64,000 nt of DNA. It comes from Taudactylus pleione (Eukaryota > Chordata > Amphibia > Anura > Myobatrachidae). The translations under genes and the position numbers were made by a program. Of this stretch, positions 55,396 to 64,000 are shown piece by piece. Position 1 is the first letter of the stretch. The number at the start of each line of letters is the position of its first letter. The notes beneath the pieces were generated by a model. That model saw nothing but the letters and a program-made list of their open reading frames with translations, ran no database searches and had not been told where the DNA came from. The stretch covers positions 4,030,001 through 4,094,000 of the forward strand of contig JAUIMM010000484.1 of NCBI GenBank assembly GCA_031769625.1, in the 5' to 3' direction.

Positions 55396-56175
55396 ATGGA
55401 GTCAGGCATGACAGTTTGCACAGGCCTGATAGAAGCTACTGGTTCCCAGGGTGCGGGGGCACTGCAAAACTTTGCCTCTTACATGAATAATCAGGAGGCT
55501 GTACAACATCAGGTGGGTCAACACCTCCAAGAGCTTTCCTGGCAGTTACTGTCTATACAGGCTACCTTAGCCACGCTATTTTCTCCTCCCTCACTGGTAG
55601 CTCCTTCTAATCCTCCAGCCTAATCCTCTGGGTTCTGGAAGCCCTAAATCTCATCTCCAGTTGGCATCTCAAGAACGTTTCGATGGTAACCACAAATGCT
55701 GTTGAGGTTTCGTTAATCAATGTGAAATACAGTTAGAATGCTTGCCACAGAACTTCCCTACATCAAGGTCTAAAGTGGCCTATATTATCTCCCTTCTTTC
55801 CAGAACTGCTTTGGATTGGGTCTCTCCATTATGGGCAGATGCTCTGGTGTCCAATTACAAAAAAATCTTTGACGATCTGGGTCGCACTGCCTCGGCCTCC
55901 TCTGATCTACTTCGAGTTCGACCTATACAGTAGGTCAGTACATGGTCCAAATCCAAATGATTTCTTCTGAATTAAAATGGAATGAAGAGGCCCTCGAGGC
56001 CACCTTCATGGTCTTCATGGTCTTTTGGAAAAAATTAAAGATGAATTACAGATGTGCCCAGCTAGTTCATGCCGTGCCATTTAGGGTTCTGTGTCGTGCC
56101 ATGGAACATTTAGTGATGGCTGGACTTACGGTGTACCATGGTACTCTTCAACGAAGGATACGTTATGGCATGTAA
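55396..56175 (+). pseudogene. gag relic of the gypsy element, N-terminal part
   Basis: A frame from ATG at 55396 runs to 55623 with MNNQEAVQHQVGQHLQEL, a coiled-coil-like start typical of this gag type. After a stop the region near 55742-55933 encodes SKVAYIISLLSRTALDW, the conserved capsid-like motif. A shifted frame follows to about 56175 with LKWNEEALEATFMVF. The start codon lies inside the LTR as defined by the shared ends. Then a ~1.8-kb insertion separates this from the zinc knuckle near 58060. Confidence 0.75.
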
Positions 56176-56695
56176 TACAGCGCTTAACCACTGGGTGACG
56201 AGTGCTCCACTGTTGTAATTTGTACTGAATACCATACTGTTAAATTGGATGGATATCACATTCACTCACTGTACAGTATTTGCATGGATGGATTAAATTG
56301 GATGGATATCACATTCATGCACTGTACAGTATTTGCATGTTCGCACAACCAATAATTTTAATATCACATACAGTACATACAGTAGAGTAAGCTCTTAGAA
56401 TGGGAAGCAAATCATTACACATATTGTACATAATTGAATAGTAGTGAGATTGCCCGTTGTTATCACGGTATAACTGATACTGAAAATTATGATATGCACG
56501 CACAGCTTTCAATGAGATGGGGTGAATTATTCTCTAATGGTGGGGTACTGTGTATATACAATATGTACTAGTACTGTATAATATCTGGAAAGGAAGACAC
56601 ATTTTTTTATTATTAAAAACAGCAGCGGGTGAGTGGAGCACACAAGGATGAGCCCGCTACAGTATGTGCAGTTCTTCATTTACAGTACTGTAGCT

Positions 56696-56765
56696 GGCTT
56701 GTGGGCTAGTGGTTAGGTGAATGCTTTGCAACAATGATTGTCCCGGGTTCGAGCCCTGCAAAAGA
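56696..56765 (+). ncRNA. tRNA-like module (A and B boxes), not a functional tRNA
   Basis: GGGCTAGTGGTTAGG fits the Pol III A box and GGTTCGAGCCC (56746-56756) is an intact B box, the T arm. A T-run (TTTTTTTT from 56770) follows like a Pol III stop. The acceptor stem pairs poorly, so this is a tRNA-derived relic, probably a SINE head. Confidence 0.55.
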
Positions 56766-57551
56766 ATAATTTTTTTTGCACTGTCGGCTCTGGACACTAT
56801 AATGAAACTATAGTAACTGGTAGTGGGCTCTTACAAACTGACTGTGCATTTAAAGTGCAAACTTGCATCAATGTTGATGTCCCAGACTTGTACACTATAG
56901 TGATTTCATGACTTCAGTAACTGGTAGTGGGCTCTGTTTGAGAGAGAAGTCTCTGTATTACAAACTGATTGTGCATTTAAAAGTACAAACTTGATTCAAT
57001 GTCTGTGCTGTGGTGGCTGCAATGGGATCTCATGTAGCGCTATGCCATGGCATATGGAAGAATATTGCACTGCGCATGCCCAGTTGTCTGTATTGCATAC
57101 TGATGGTGCGGTTGAATTTGCACACTTGTGTCACTCTCTGCACTGTCCCAGACTAGAACACTATAGTGATTTCTCATGACTTCAGCAACTGGTAGTGGGC
57201 TCTGTTTGAGAGAGCGCTCTGTTTAGCAAACTGACTGTGTGTTTAAAGTGCAAACTTGCATCAATGTCTGCATGGTTGGTACTGTGGTGGCTGTCAGCCA
57301 GCTCTGAGGGGTTACAAATGGGATCTCTGGTGCATGCCCAGTGGAGGGGTTGCAATGGGATTTCTGGCGCATGCCCAGTGGAGTCGCTCCATAGCTGTGG
57401 TGTAAGGAAGCTCATATACTGTAGTAGTATTGCGCATGCCTGGTGGAGCCACTCCATACACCAATCAAGCTACAAGGAGGCTCATAGTGCACATACTGTA
57501 ATTCGCAGCCATCACATCACATACACGACAGATGCAGTTCTTGCTAGGACA

Positions 57552-57620
57552 GGCTTGTGGGCAAGGGGTTAGGTGAACTGCCTTGCTTAAACTTCCTGTC
57601 CGCCTGTTCGAGACCTTGAT
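57552..57620 (+). ncRNA. Second tRNA-like module, degraded
   Basis: GGCTTGTGGGCAAGGGGTTA matches the first module with changes; the B box reads GTTCGAGACC (57606-57615). Again a T-rich run follows. The preceding GATGCAGTTCTTGC phrase is also shared with the first copy, so more than the tRNA part was duplicated. Confidence 0.5.
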
Positions 57621-58019
57621 AATTTTTTTTATTTTTATTTTTTAATCTTCACTACAGTAGTTCAGTATTGTTATCCAACCCTTACTATACTCAATACATT
57701 ATATATGTAGATGTGCCCAGCTACTGTAGTTTGTTGCTCCATACGCCATGTACAGTAGCACATTGCTAGTCACGCACTACGCTGTAACGTATTAAGTCTC
57801 ATAGCACTGTGCATGCCCAGTTGTCTGTATTACTGTACATACTGTACTGACTGTGCGGTTGAAGTTACACACTTTTCGGTAATGTAAATACAGTACTGTC
57901 GGCACTGTCTCAGACTTAGACATTGTAGTGATTCCATGACTTTAGGAACTACTGTTAGCATATGGTGGAGGCGCTACAAGTGAAGAAGAGCCCATGCAGA
58001 TCCACAGATCGCGGTTAAC

Positions 58020-61000
58020 TTTGGCTGAGCATAACCATTGATTTCAGAACAAGCTCTGTCTTTACTGTGCAGCCCCGGACCACATCCTCAAACCTTGTCC
58101 TCTTCTTGCGGGAAACATTATACCTTAACTGCTTCTGGGGGCATTCAGTTAGGTGTGTTAGTCAAGCCATCCCACTTGATGGATAGTCGTCTATCAGTGA
58201 TCATTTTCCATAAGTTGAGGACAAAAGAGGTGAAAGCCTTGGTTGATTCAGGTGCCGCCGGGAATTTTATTTCCGAGTTTTTGGCTGTAACTTTAGATAT
58301 TCCACTCACTCCTTTACCAAATAAAATTGACATCTCCTGAGTAGACAGCAATGTCATTTGCGGAGACGCTATCTCTTCAATTACTCCTCCAGTCTCTCTC
58401 CAAATAGGATGAATTCACAATGAGAAATTGGAACTTCTAAACCTTCCAAAAAGCTCCTACAAAATAGTCCTAGGTCTGCCGTGGCTTAAAAAACACAACC
58501 CCATGCTGAACTGGGCTACCATGCAAATCCTGACTTGGGGTCCTGGCTATTTCCATGCATGTTTGTCCTGTATAGTTCCAGTGCATACTCATCAAATTAC
58601 CATCAAACCACCTCTTTGCAATCAATCTAATGTTCTTCCTGATTCCTGTCTACCTATACCCTATCAAGATTTTCTGATGTCTTTAATGAACAAGCAGCGG
58701 ACCAGTTGCCTCCCCATGGCTCCTGGGATTGTGGCATCGACCTTCTTCCTGGAAAAACGCCAGCCATGGCCGAATATACCCTTCATCTGTTCCAGAGACT
58801 GTGGCCATGTCTGACTACATCAAAGAAAATTTGGCTAAAGGCTTTATCCGACCATCCTCCTCTCCTGCTGGAGCCGGTTTCTTTTTTGTCGAAAAAAAGG
58901 ATGGAGGGCTTAGACCCTGCATAGACTATCGAGGTCTCAACTTAATCACCATCAATAACCGATACCCTCTTCCGCTCATCTCTGAACTTTTCGACAAGGT
59001 TCGTGGGGCTCACGTTTTCACCAAATTGGACCTCCGTGGTGCCTATAATTTAACTCGCATCAAGGCTGGAGATGAGTGGAAGACCGCGTTCAACACTCGG
59101 GATGGCCAGTTTTAATATTTGATCATGCCATTTGGACTATGTAACGCATCAGCGATATTTCAGGGGTATTTCAACGAGATTTTCAGGGACGTCCTTTACA
59201 AATTTGGCATGGTCTATCTGGACGGCATTTAAAATTTTTTACAAAGACCTGCAATCCCACCATCTTCACCTCAGAGAGGTCCTTACTCGCCTTCGAGTCC
59301 ACCATCTGTACAGAAGATCTCCAAATGCCTTTTCGAACAGTTCTCCATGCCCTTCTTAGGGCACATAATTTCCAGGAATTCTTTGCAAATGGATCCGGAC
59401 AAACTGCTTGACATCTGGGACTGGCCGCAACCAAACTCATTGAAAGTCACTCAATGGTTCTTGGGGTTCTCCAACTATTATCGCAGGTTTATTTTGAACT
59501 TCTCTGCCTTGGTTGCGCCCATCACGGCTTTCACCAGAAAAGGAACCAATCCTTCTAGCTGGCCATCTGCTGCAGAAGAAGCCTTACTATATTTGAAAAC
59601 AGCTTTTTTCCACTGCCCCAATCCTTCGCCAACTGCAAATGGAGAAACTTTTCATCCTAGAAGTAGATGCCTCTTCAGTGGGGGTAGGGGCTGTACTGTC
59701 TCAGACTGCAGAAGGTGGAAAAATGCATCCCTGTGGGTTCTTTTCTATGAAGTTTTCCCCAGCTTTGAAAAATTACTCCATTGGTGACCAGGAACTGTTG
59801 GCCATCCACTGTTGGCCATCCACTGGAGGCATCCAAAAGGTGCCTCCACTGGAGGAGTGGAGGCACCTTTTAGAAGGTGCAAGGTTTCCCATTACCATCA
59901 TCACAGATCATAAGAATCTGGTCTACCTTCAATCAGCTCATTGATTAAATGCCAGACAAGTTCGTTGGTCCCTCTTCTTTTCTAGATTCAACTTTAAACT
60001 TCAGTTCCACCCTGGTGTCTTGAATTAAGAAGCTTGCGCTCTTTCTCGATCTTTTCTATCACCATGAGAGGAAGAGGACCAAAATCAAATTTGCCCAATA
60101 TTGTATCCTCTCATCTTCACATCCCCTCGACTCCTGTCTGCCCCGATGGGTAGAATCTTTGTAGCACCATCGCTGTGGAAAAATTTGCTGAAATGGGCCC
60201 ATGCTTCTCTTTTTGACTGTCATTCGGGCATTCTTAAAACTTTCAAGTTCCTACAATGCTCCTACTGGTGGTCTACCATGATAAAAGTTGTCCGAGATTT
60301 AATTATGTCCTGTGCCAAGTATGCAAAACATAAAGTATCCCACAATAAGATTGTTGGGCTGTTTCATCCTCTACCCATCCCTAATGCTTCCTGGACTCAT
60401 CTTTCCATGGATTTTATCTCCAAATTACCACCACCCAAAGGACATAACACCATTTGGGTGATCATTGACTGATTTTCAAAGATGTCTCACTTTGTTCACT
60501 ATTAGTCCGTGATGTCTTCAGGCTGCATGGTCTATCCAAGGAGATAGTATCTGATTAAGGGGTGCAATTTGTGGCTAAGTTCTGGAAGGCTCTTTGTGCT
60601 TCTTGTGGAGTCAAATTTAAATTTTTGTCCGCCTATCACCCCCAAACTAATGGCCAAACTGAGAGGGTGAATCAGGAATTAGAGACCTTTATCAGACTCT
60701 TCGTATCCTCTTCACAAGATGACTGGCTCAATTTCCTACCTTGGGCGGAATTCTCCCATAACTTCTGATACCATTCTGCGTCGAATACAACTCCTATGGA
60801 AGTTCCTGTTGTGACTGATCTTGTGAATTCTTTTTCGGATATATGGGAAAATATTCATGGTTCTTTGAAAGGAGCTTCCAGAAGTTACAAAACGTTTGCT
60901 GACTGGAAATGCCTTGCTGTTCCACTTCTAAGAGTCGGAGACAGGGTATGGTTATCATCTAGGAACATTCGTTTGAAGATTCCAAGAATGAAATTTGTCC

Positions 61001-61350
61001 CATGTTTAATTGGACCCTACCGTATTCTTAAAGTGATTAATCCAGTGGTTTATAAATTGGAGCTCCCGTCTCAGTTGAAGATTTCCAATACCTTCCATAT
61101 TTCTTTGTTACGTTATCCTCCCAAAACATCTCAAATTCAGACTCAATGGGGTGTCGAGATTGGAATCAACAAAATCATTGACTCCCAACATCGATCAAAT
61201 TGCCTTCAATATCTCATTGATTGGAAAGGATATGGACCGGAAGAACGTGCATGGATGAAGGCGTCAGACGTCCATGCTCCTCAACTTGTTCGAGGGTTTC
61301 ACAAGAAGTTTCCTGATAAACCTTGTGGGTGTCCTGAAAAGGGGGGGTAC
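58020..61350 (+). pseudogene. gag knuckle and pol relic of the gypsy element
   Basis: Order of domains: CCHC knuckle CLYCAAPDHILKPCP (near 58060-58110); aspartic protease ALVDSGAAGNFIS (58230-58275); reverse transcriptase with [20 protein letters not shown] and PFGLCNASAIFQ (58800-59190); RNase H start FILEVDASS (near 59650); integrase with the His pair near 60210-60235, a finger where one Cys has become Tyr, catalytic-type Asp near 60410 and AYHPQTNGQTERVNQELE with the Glu near 60680; GPYRILKV; and chromodomain YLIDWKGYGPEERAWMKA (61205-61260). The catalytic YLDD is changed to YLDG, followed by a stop. Other stops are at 59113 and 60470, with several frameshifts. Chromodomains target such integrases to heterochromatin. 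Confidence 0.88.
61336..61347 (+). promoter_or_regulatory. Polypurine tract
   Basis: GAAAAGGGGGGG lies three bases before the right LTR, the usual position of the plus-strand primer in LTR retrotransposons. Confidence 0.8.
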
Positions 61351-62357
61351 TGTCAGGGTTCGGCCTAGGATCAGCCATTACTCACCCCCACATCGGCTTC
61401 CCCTGACTTCTCGTGTGGTCAGATGTAAGGTGACATGCTGAGGATTTTGCCTTAGGTGCTCTTGGACTCCCATATGTGGCTCTGTGCCATGGTTTTTGAG
61501 TTTGCCACCATAGGTGCCGCCATGTTAGTCTCTCTCACATGACTGTTTCTTCTACCAATGGTAGCATAGTCTCTGTGAGCAGACACTGATCTCCAATTAA
61601 CTGCTACCTTAGGGTATATAACTGGGCTCTGGACACCAGGAAGTTGCCTGTGCAATGTTGTAACTTCCAGTGTATGTTTGTTGTCATACCGTTCCAGGTT
61701 CCTGTTCCTTGTGCTCAAGTGATATCTATTACCATCTCAGTACCACTCTCCGATGCATTGGGACTCACACGCTGTGTACTCAGTAATTGCTGAACCACTC
61801 TCCAGTGTGTCTGGATTCGCACACCGTGTACTCAGTACATCTCTATTCTAGTCATATCTCTGAGCCAATCTCCAGTACCAGTGGTGCTCCAGTATCCACA
61901 CTCATTGCAGCCAACACTCTCCCAGTCAGCTCAATCACCACCCTCCTCCAGTGTCGGCAGAACGTCCTACTCCTCTGTGGATCTTTCCTTTGGTCTCCCA
62001 TTGTACAACTTCAGGAAACAATTCCTTTTGTGTCTACTCTGTGCCTGTGGGTATAGAATCTGTATCCCAGTGGGCCACAGCGGTATACCTTTCTCCATTT
62101 CCCACTCGCATCGGATACCTGACAAAAGGACTGTGTCCTGCTTGCTGGGAGCAGCTGAAACCCATATTCCGCTTGGAGGGGTCACTAGTGAACACCGAGC
62201 AGGTTGGACACCATACCCTTGGTCAGGTCTCGTTAACGTCCTATACTTGTGGAAGAGGAAAACGTACATCCAGGCCCCTCGCCACCAATTTCTCCCTCAA
62301 CATAGGACCAAAGCTTTCAGCCCCTCAGTAGGGGATTCCATGGAGTCAGGCATGACA
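61351..62357 (+). repeat. Right LTR, 1007 bp
   Basis: Shares start, TATATAA (61615-61621), the CTCATTGCAGCC region and the end TCAGGCATGACA with the left LTR. It lacks the hAT element and most of the ~60-bp repeats. The next bases TCTTC form the partner of the left flank ACTTC. Confidence 0.88.
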
Positions 62358-62523
62358 TCTTCTGATGGAAAAGAATGGGCTCCACTTCAACTTATAATTT
62401 TGAAAAAAGTAAAATTGGGGTATTAATTTACAGTCTTACTTCTCCAGCAAAATTCAGTTAGTTGTAGCAGAATAGTAAACAGTTAAATCACTTACAATCT
62501 CTGTATGTATTGTTCCTTAGATG

Positions 62524-62817
62524 CAGGCGCGCATTAACAGAGGAGGGGTATCATGTTTACTCCTCTTTTGGGGCCCCCTTCTCTCTCTCCGGCTGCCGAT
62601 AGCAAACTGACAGCAGCAGTAGACTTTAAGCACTAGAGTGTACCTGGAAAAATGGCGTGATTTCCTACTGCACATGCGAAAAACGGAAGGGAATTGGCCG
62701 TGGAGGCAATTTTCCAGACATTTTGTGCAGCGCTACTACGTGGGACTTCAGAGAGGTAAGTACATCCAGGGGCCCGTGTGCACCACACACCCTGTACCCA
62801 TTATAAATACGACCCTG
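62524..62817. mobile_element. hAT-type MITE, 294 bp
   Basis: Left end CAGGCGCGCATTAAC and right end TTATAAATACGACCCTG are a diverged inverted pair. The octamers CTTAGATG (62516-62523) and CTCAGATG (62818-62825) agree at 7 of 8. No coding capacity. Confidence 0.65.
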
Positions 62818-62961
62818 CTCAGATGACATTACAAGAGCAGGTACTGAAGTGGAATAGATGAATCCTCTGTGTTGGCGGAATGTTTTATACTTGTGACAAT
62901 GTGACATTTTTATCCATTTGTGCTGTGCTTTCTTCTATAAATTGATTAAAGAATTTAACAT

Positions 62962-63297
62962 AGAGGGAGAGATTTATCAAATCTTGGAGAGAGATAAAGT
63001 GGAGGCAGATAAAGGGGTCTATTTACCTTGCATGGAGATAAAGTGAACAGTGATGAGGTACTAGCCAATCAGCTCCTAACTGTCATTGTATGTTATCTCC
63101 GTGAACTTTATCTCCATCCAAGGCTTAATAAATAGACCCCAAAGTGCCAACCAATCAGCTCCGGATTAAAATTTTTCTAGCACAGCCTATAAGATGACGG
63201 TTAGAATCTGATTTGGTTGGTACTTTATCTCTCTCTCCACTCTATCACTCTCCAAGATTTGATAAATCTTCCCCGATTTGATAAATCTCCTCCATAG
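62962..63297. repeat. Inverted-end repeat (GAGATTTATCAAATC) containing a nested element
   Basis: Left GAGATTTATCAAATCTTGGAG and right CTCCAAGATTTGATAAATC are inverted; the right end is followed by a partial second copy of GATTTGATAAATCTCC. The interior CCAACCAATCAGCTCC and GATTTGGTTGG blocks also pair. The insertion at 63014-63140 interrupts it. Confidence 0.7.
63014..63140. mobile_element. Nested 127-bp MITE with GGGGTCTATTTA ends
   Basis: Starts GGGGTCTATTTACC and ends TTAATAAATAGACCCC, with AAA on both sides (63011-63013, 63141-63143). The inner arms CATGGAGATAAAGTGAAC and GTGAACTTTATCTCCATCC are also inverted, giving a nearly complete hairpin. Confidence 0.75.
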
Positions 63298-63498
63298 TGC
63301 ACTATCTTCTAACACAATCAAATCCATCCCTATACATATTGACTCAGTTGAGTTGACTCATATGAGTTGACTCAGAAAATTCCCCCCTGCCTACATAGAT
63401 TGCTCATCTGCAAGTACTCATAACTACACCAATGATGTTGCTTGCATCTAGAAGTTGCCCTGATCATCTACAAAATGTTATAATCAAACTGTACACAT

Positions 63499-63866
63499 AC
63501 GGGCAGATGCAATTAGCCGCGGGATTTACCCCACGTCTAATTGGCGGCCTAAATTCCCGCAGTGCGGGGAAAAGCAATAAAATATCCTTTTTCCCGTGCC
63601 GTAAAATCGGGACTCACTCGCGGAAACACACGGATTCCGCGTAAACTGCAGAATCAATGTGTTTTTTCCTCACACGCGAGGTCGATTTGGTCGCTTTGAC
63701 ACGGATTTTACCTCGCGCCTACATGAGGTGCGAGGTAAAGTCCGACTACTGGGACTCGCGTGCTGGATCTCGGGAACTCCCGCACGAGGAATCCCCGCTA
63801 ATTGAATAGGTCCAGCGCAGCAATTAGCCGCGGGGTATATTCCGCGGCTAATTGCGATTTACATCA
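63499..63866. mobile_element. GC-rich inverted-end element (GCAATTAGCCGCGG ends)
   Basis: Left GATGCAATTAGCCGCGGG and right CCGCGGCTAATTGCGATTTA are inverted. A further inner copy, GCAATTAGCCGCGGGG, lies at about 63820-63836. The interior contains many CGCGAG and CGCGGA phrases, unlike the AT-rich flanks. No gene is present. Confidence 0.65.
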
Positions 63867-64000
63867 CTTAAAGTTTATTTTAAAAACACATTCTGGTAGC
63901 TGAGTTTAAGATTCTGGTCCATGGGCCCAAGTCACAGGGCCAAGAAATGCTCCTGTAAATCTCCTTTGTTCAGTAATGTGCACAATTAATAGATAAGGTT

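Larger units (their letters stand above)
52516..55413 (+). repeat. Left LTR, interrupted by a hAT element
   Basis: Without the hAT element and one octamer, the LTR is about 1.25 kb, against 1.0 kb for the right LTR. The excess comes from a ~60-bp tandem repeat (52915-53160) with phrases such as GAGTACAACCACTGAAACAC and CTCTCCGGTGCATCTGGA, present three to four times here and about twice in the right LTR. TATATAA at 52792-52798 with CCAAT just upstream fits an LTR promoter. The two LTRs are visibly diverged, so the insertion is not recent. Confidence 0.85.
56176..57957. mobile_element. Composite insertion in gag with two tRNA-like modules
   Basis: Gag similarity is lost at about 56175 and resumes near 57957-58060. 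Inside, a 55-bp phrase (GGATGGATATCACATTC with TGTACAGTATTTGCATG) is duplicated at 56245-56340. Then come two tRNA-like modules about 855 bp apart and at least four copies of a body phrase: CTATAGTGATTTCATGAC, TTCAGTAACTGGTAGTGGGC and ACTGTGCGGTTGAA. This looks like a SINE-like or tandemly grown element. I could not find its target duplication. Confidence 0.55.
52516..62357 (+). mobile_element. Ty3/gypsy chromodomain LTR retrotransposon, degraded
   Basis: LTRs at 52516-55413 and 61351-62357 both start TGTCAGGGTT and end GGCATGACA, so each has TGTCA/TGACA inverted tips. The flanking pentamers are ACTTC (52511-52515) and TCTTC (62358-62362), agreeing at 4 of 5. Between them, in order, are gag, a CCHC knuckle, protease, reverse transcriptase, RNase H, integrase and a chromodomain. 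A polypurine tract precedes the right LTR. The left LTR contains a hAT element and gag contains a composite insertion. Many stops and shifts show it is inactive. Confidence 0.9.

Noticed and set aside
56696..56765. A functional tRNA gene
   Set aside because: A and B boxes are good, but the acceptor stem pairs poorly and the unit is part of a repeated, degraded element.

Overview
This window looks like repeat-dense DNA from a vertebrate nuclear genome, most likely an amphibian (probably a frog). That call rests on the mix of mobile elements: PIF/Harbinger, many small hAT elements, Tc1, a Penelope-like retroelement and a chromodomain Ty3/gypsy element. It is an inference, not a species identification. 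I found no host gene, rRNA, true tRNA gene or CRISPR array. Almost every long open frame is either a transposon protein or low-complexity sequence.

Layout. 1-1754: an interspersed repeat (a second copy lies at 25292-26205) carrying a Harbinger MITE (634-1231) and an inverted-repeat element. 2000-13900: short hAT elements, two elements with degenerate telomere-like cores (also at 29036 and 46793), local tandem repeats and unassigned DNA. 13916-21067: a decayed 7-kb hAT element with a BED-type transposase relic on the minus strand and a long tandem array. 21531-24583: a truncated MITE, a TAC-rich microsatellite and a 2-kb hAT element filled with a minisatellite. 29850-30885: a Tc1 relic. 30890-41000: a 5'-truncated Penelope-like element interrupted twice, by a Harbinger-type MITE in its coding region and by a complete 7.9-kb Harbinger transposon (32607-40487) in its 3' region. 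41606-47125: another MITE, minisatellites and a duplicated TAC-rich array. 47780-51388: a second, rearranged hAT relic with two tandem arrays. 52516-62357: an LTR retrotransposon of the Ty3/gypsy chromodomain group, with a hAT element inside its left LTR and a composite insertion with tRNA-like modules inside gag. 62524-64000: small inverted-repeat elements.

The most interesting unit is the Harbinger transposon. It has 14-bp terminal inverted repeats with a CTA target duplication and three genes: a compact Myb/SANT-like protein in three exons (33292-34591), a DDE transposase on the minus strand (36546-35419, with two stop codons and a frameshift in exon 2), and a second, longer Myb/SANT protein in four exons (38113-39416). 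About sixteen copies of a 47-bp repeat lie between the divergent transposase and long Myb genes. Both Myb-like frames are open through splice junctions that keep phase, while the transposase is broken. In related Harbinger systems the transposase and a Myb-like partner act together in nuclear import and end recognition; a third gene of this kind is unusual.

The insertion order can be read from the target duplications and interrupted reading frames, so the window is also a good stratigraphic record of transposon activity.
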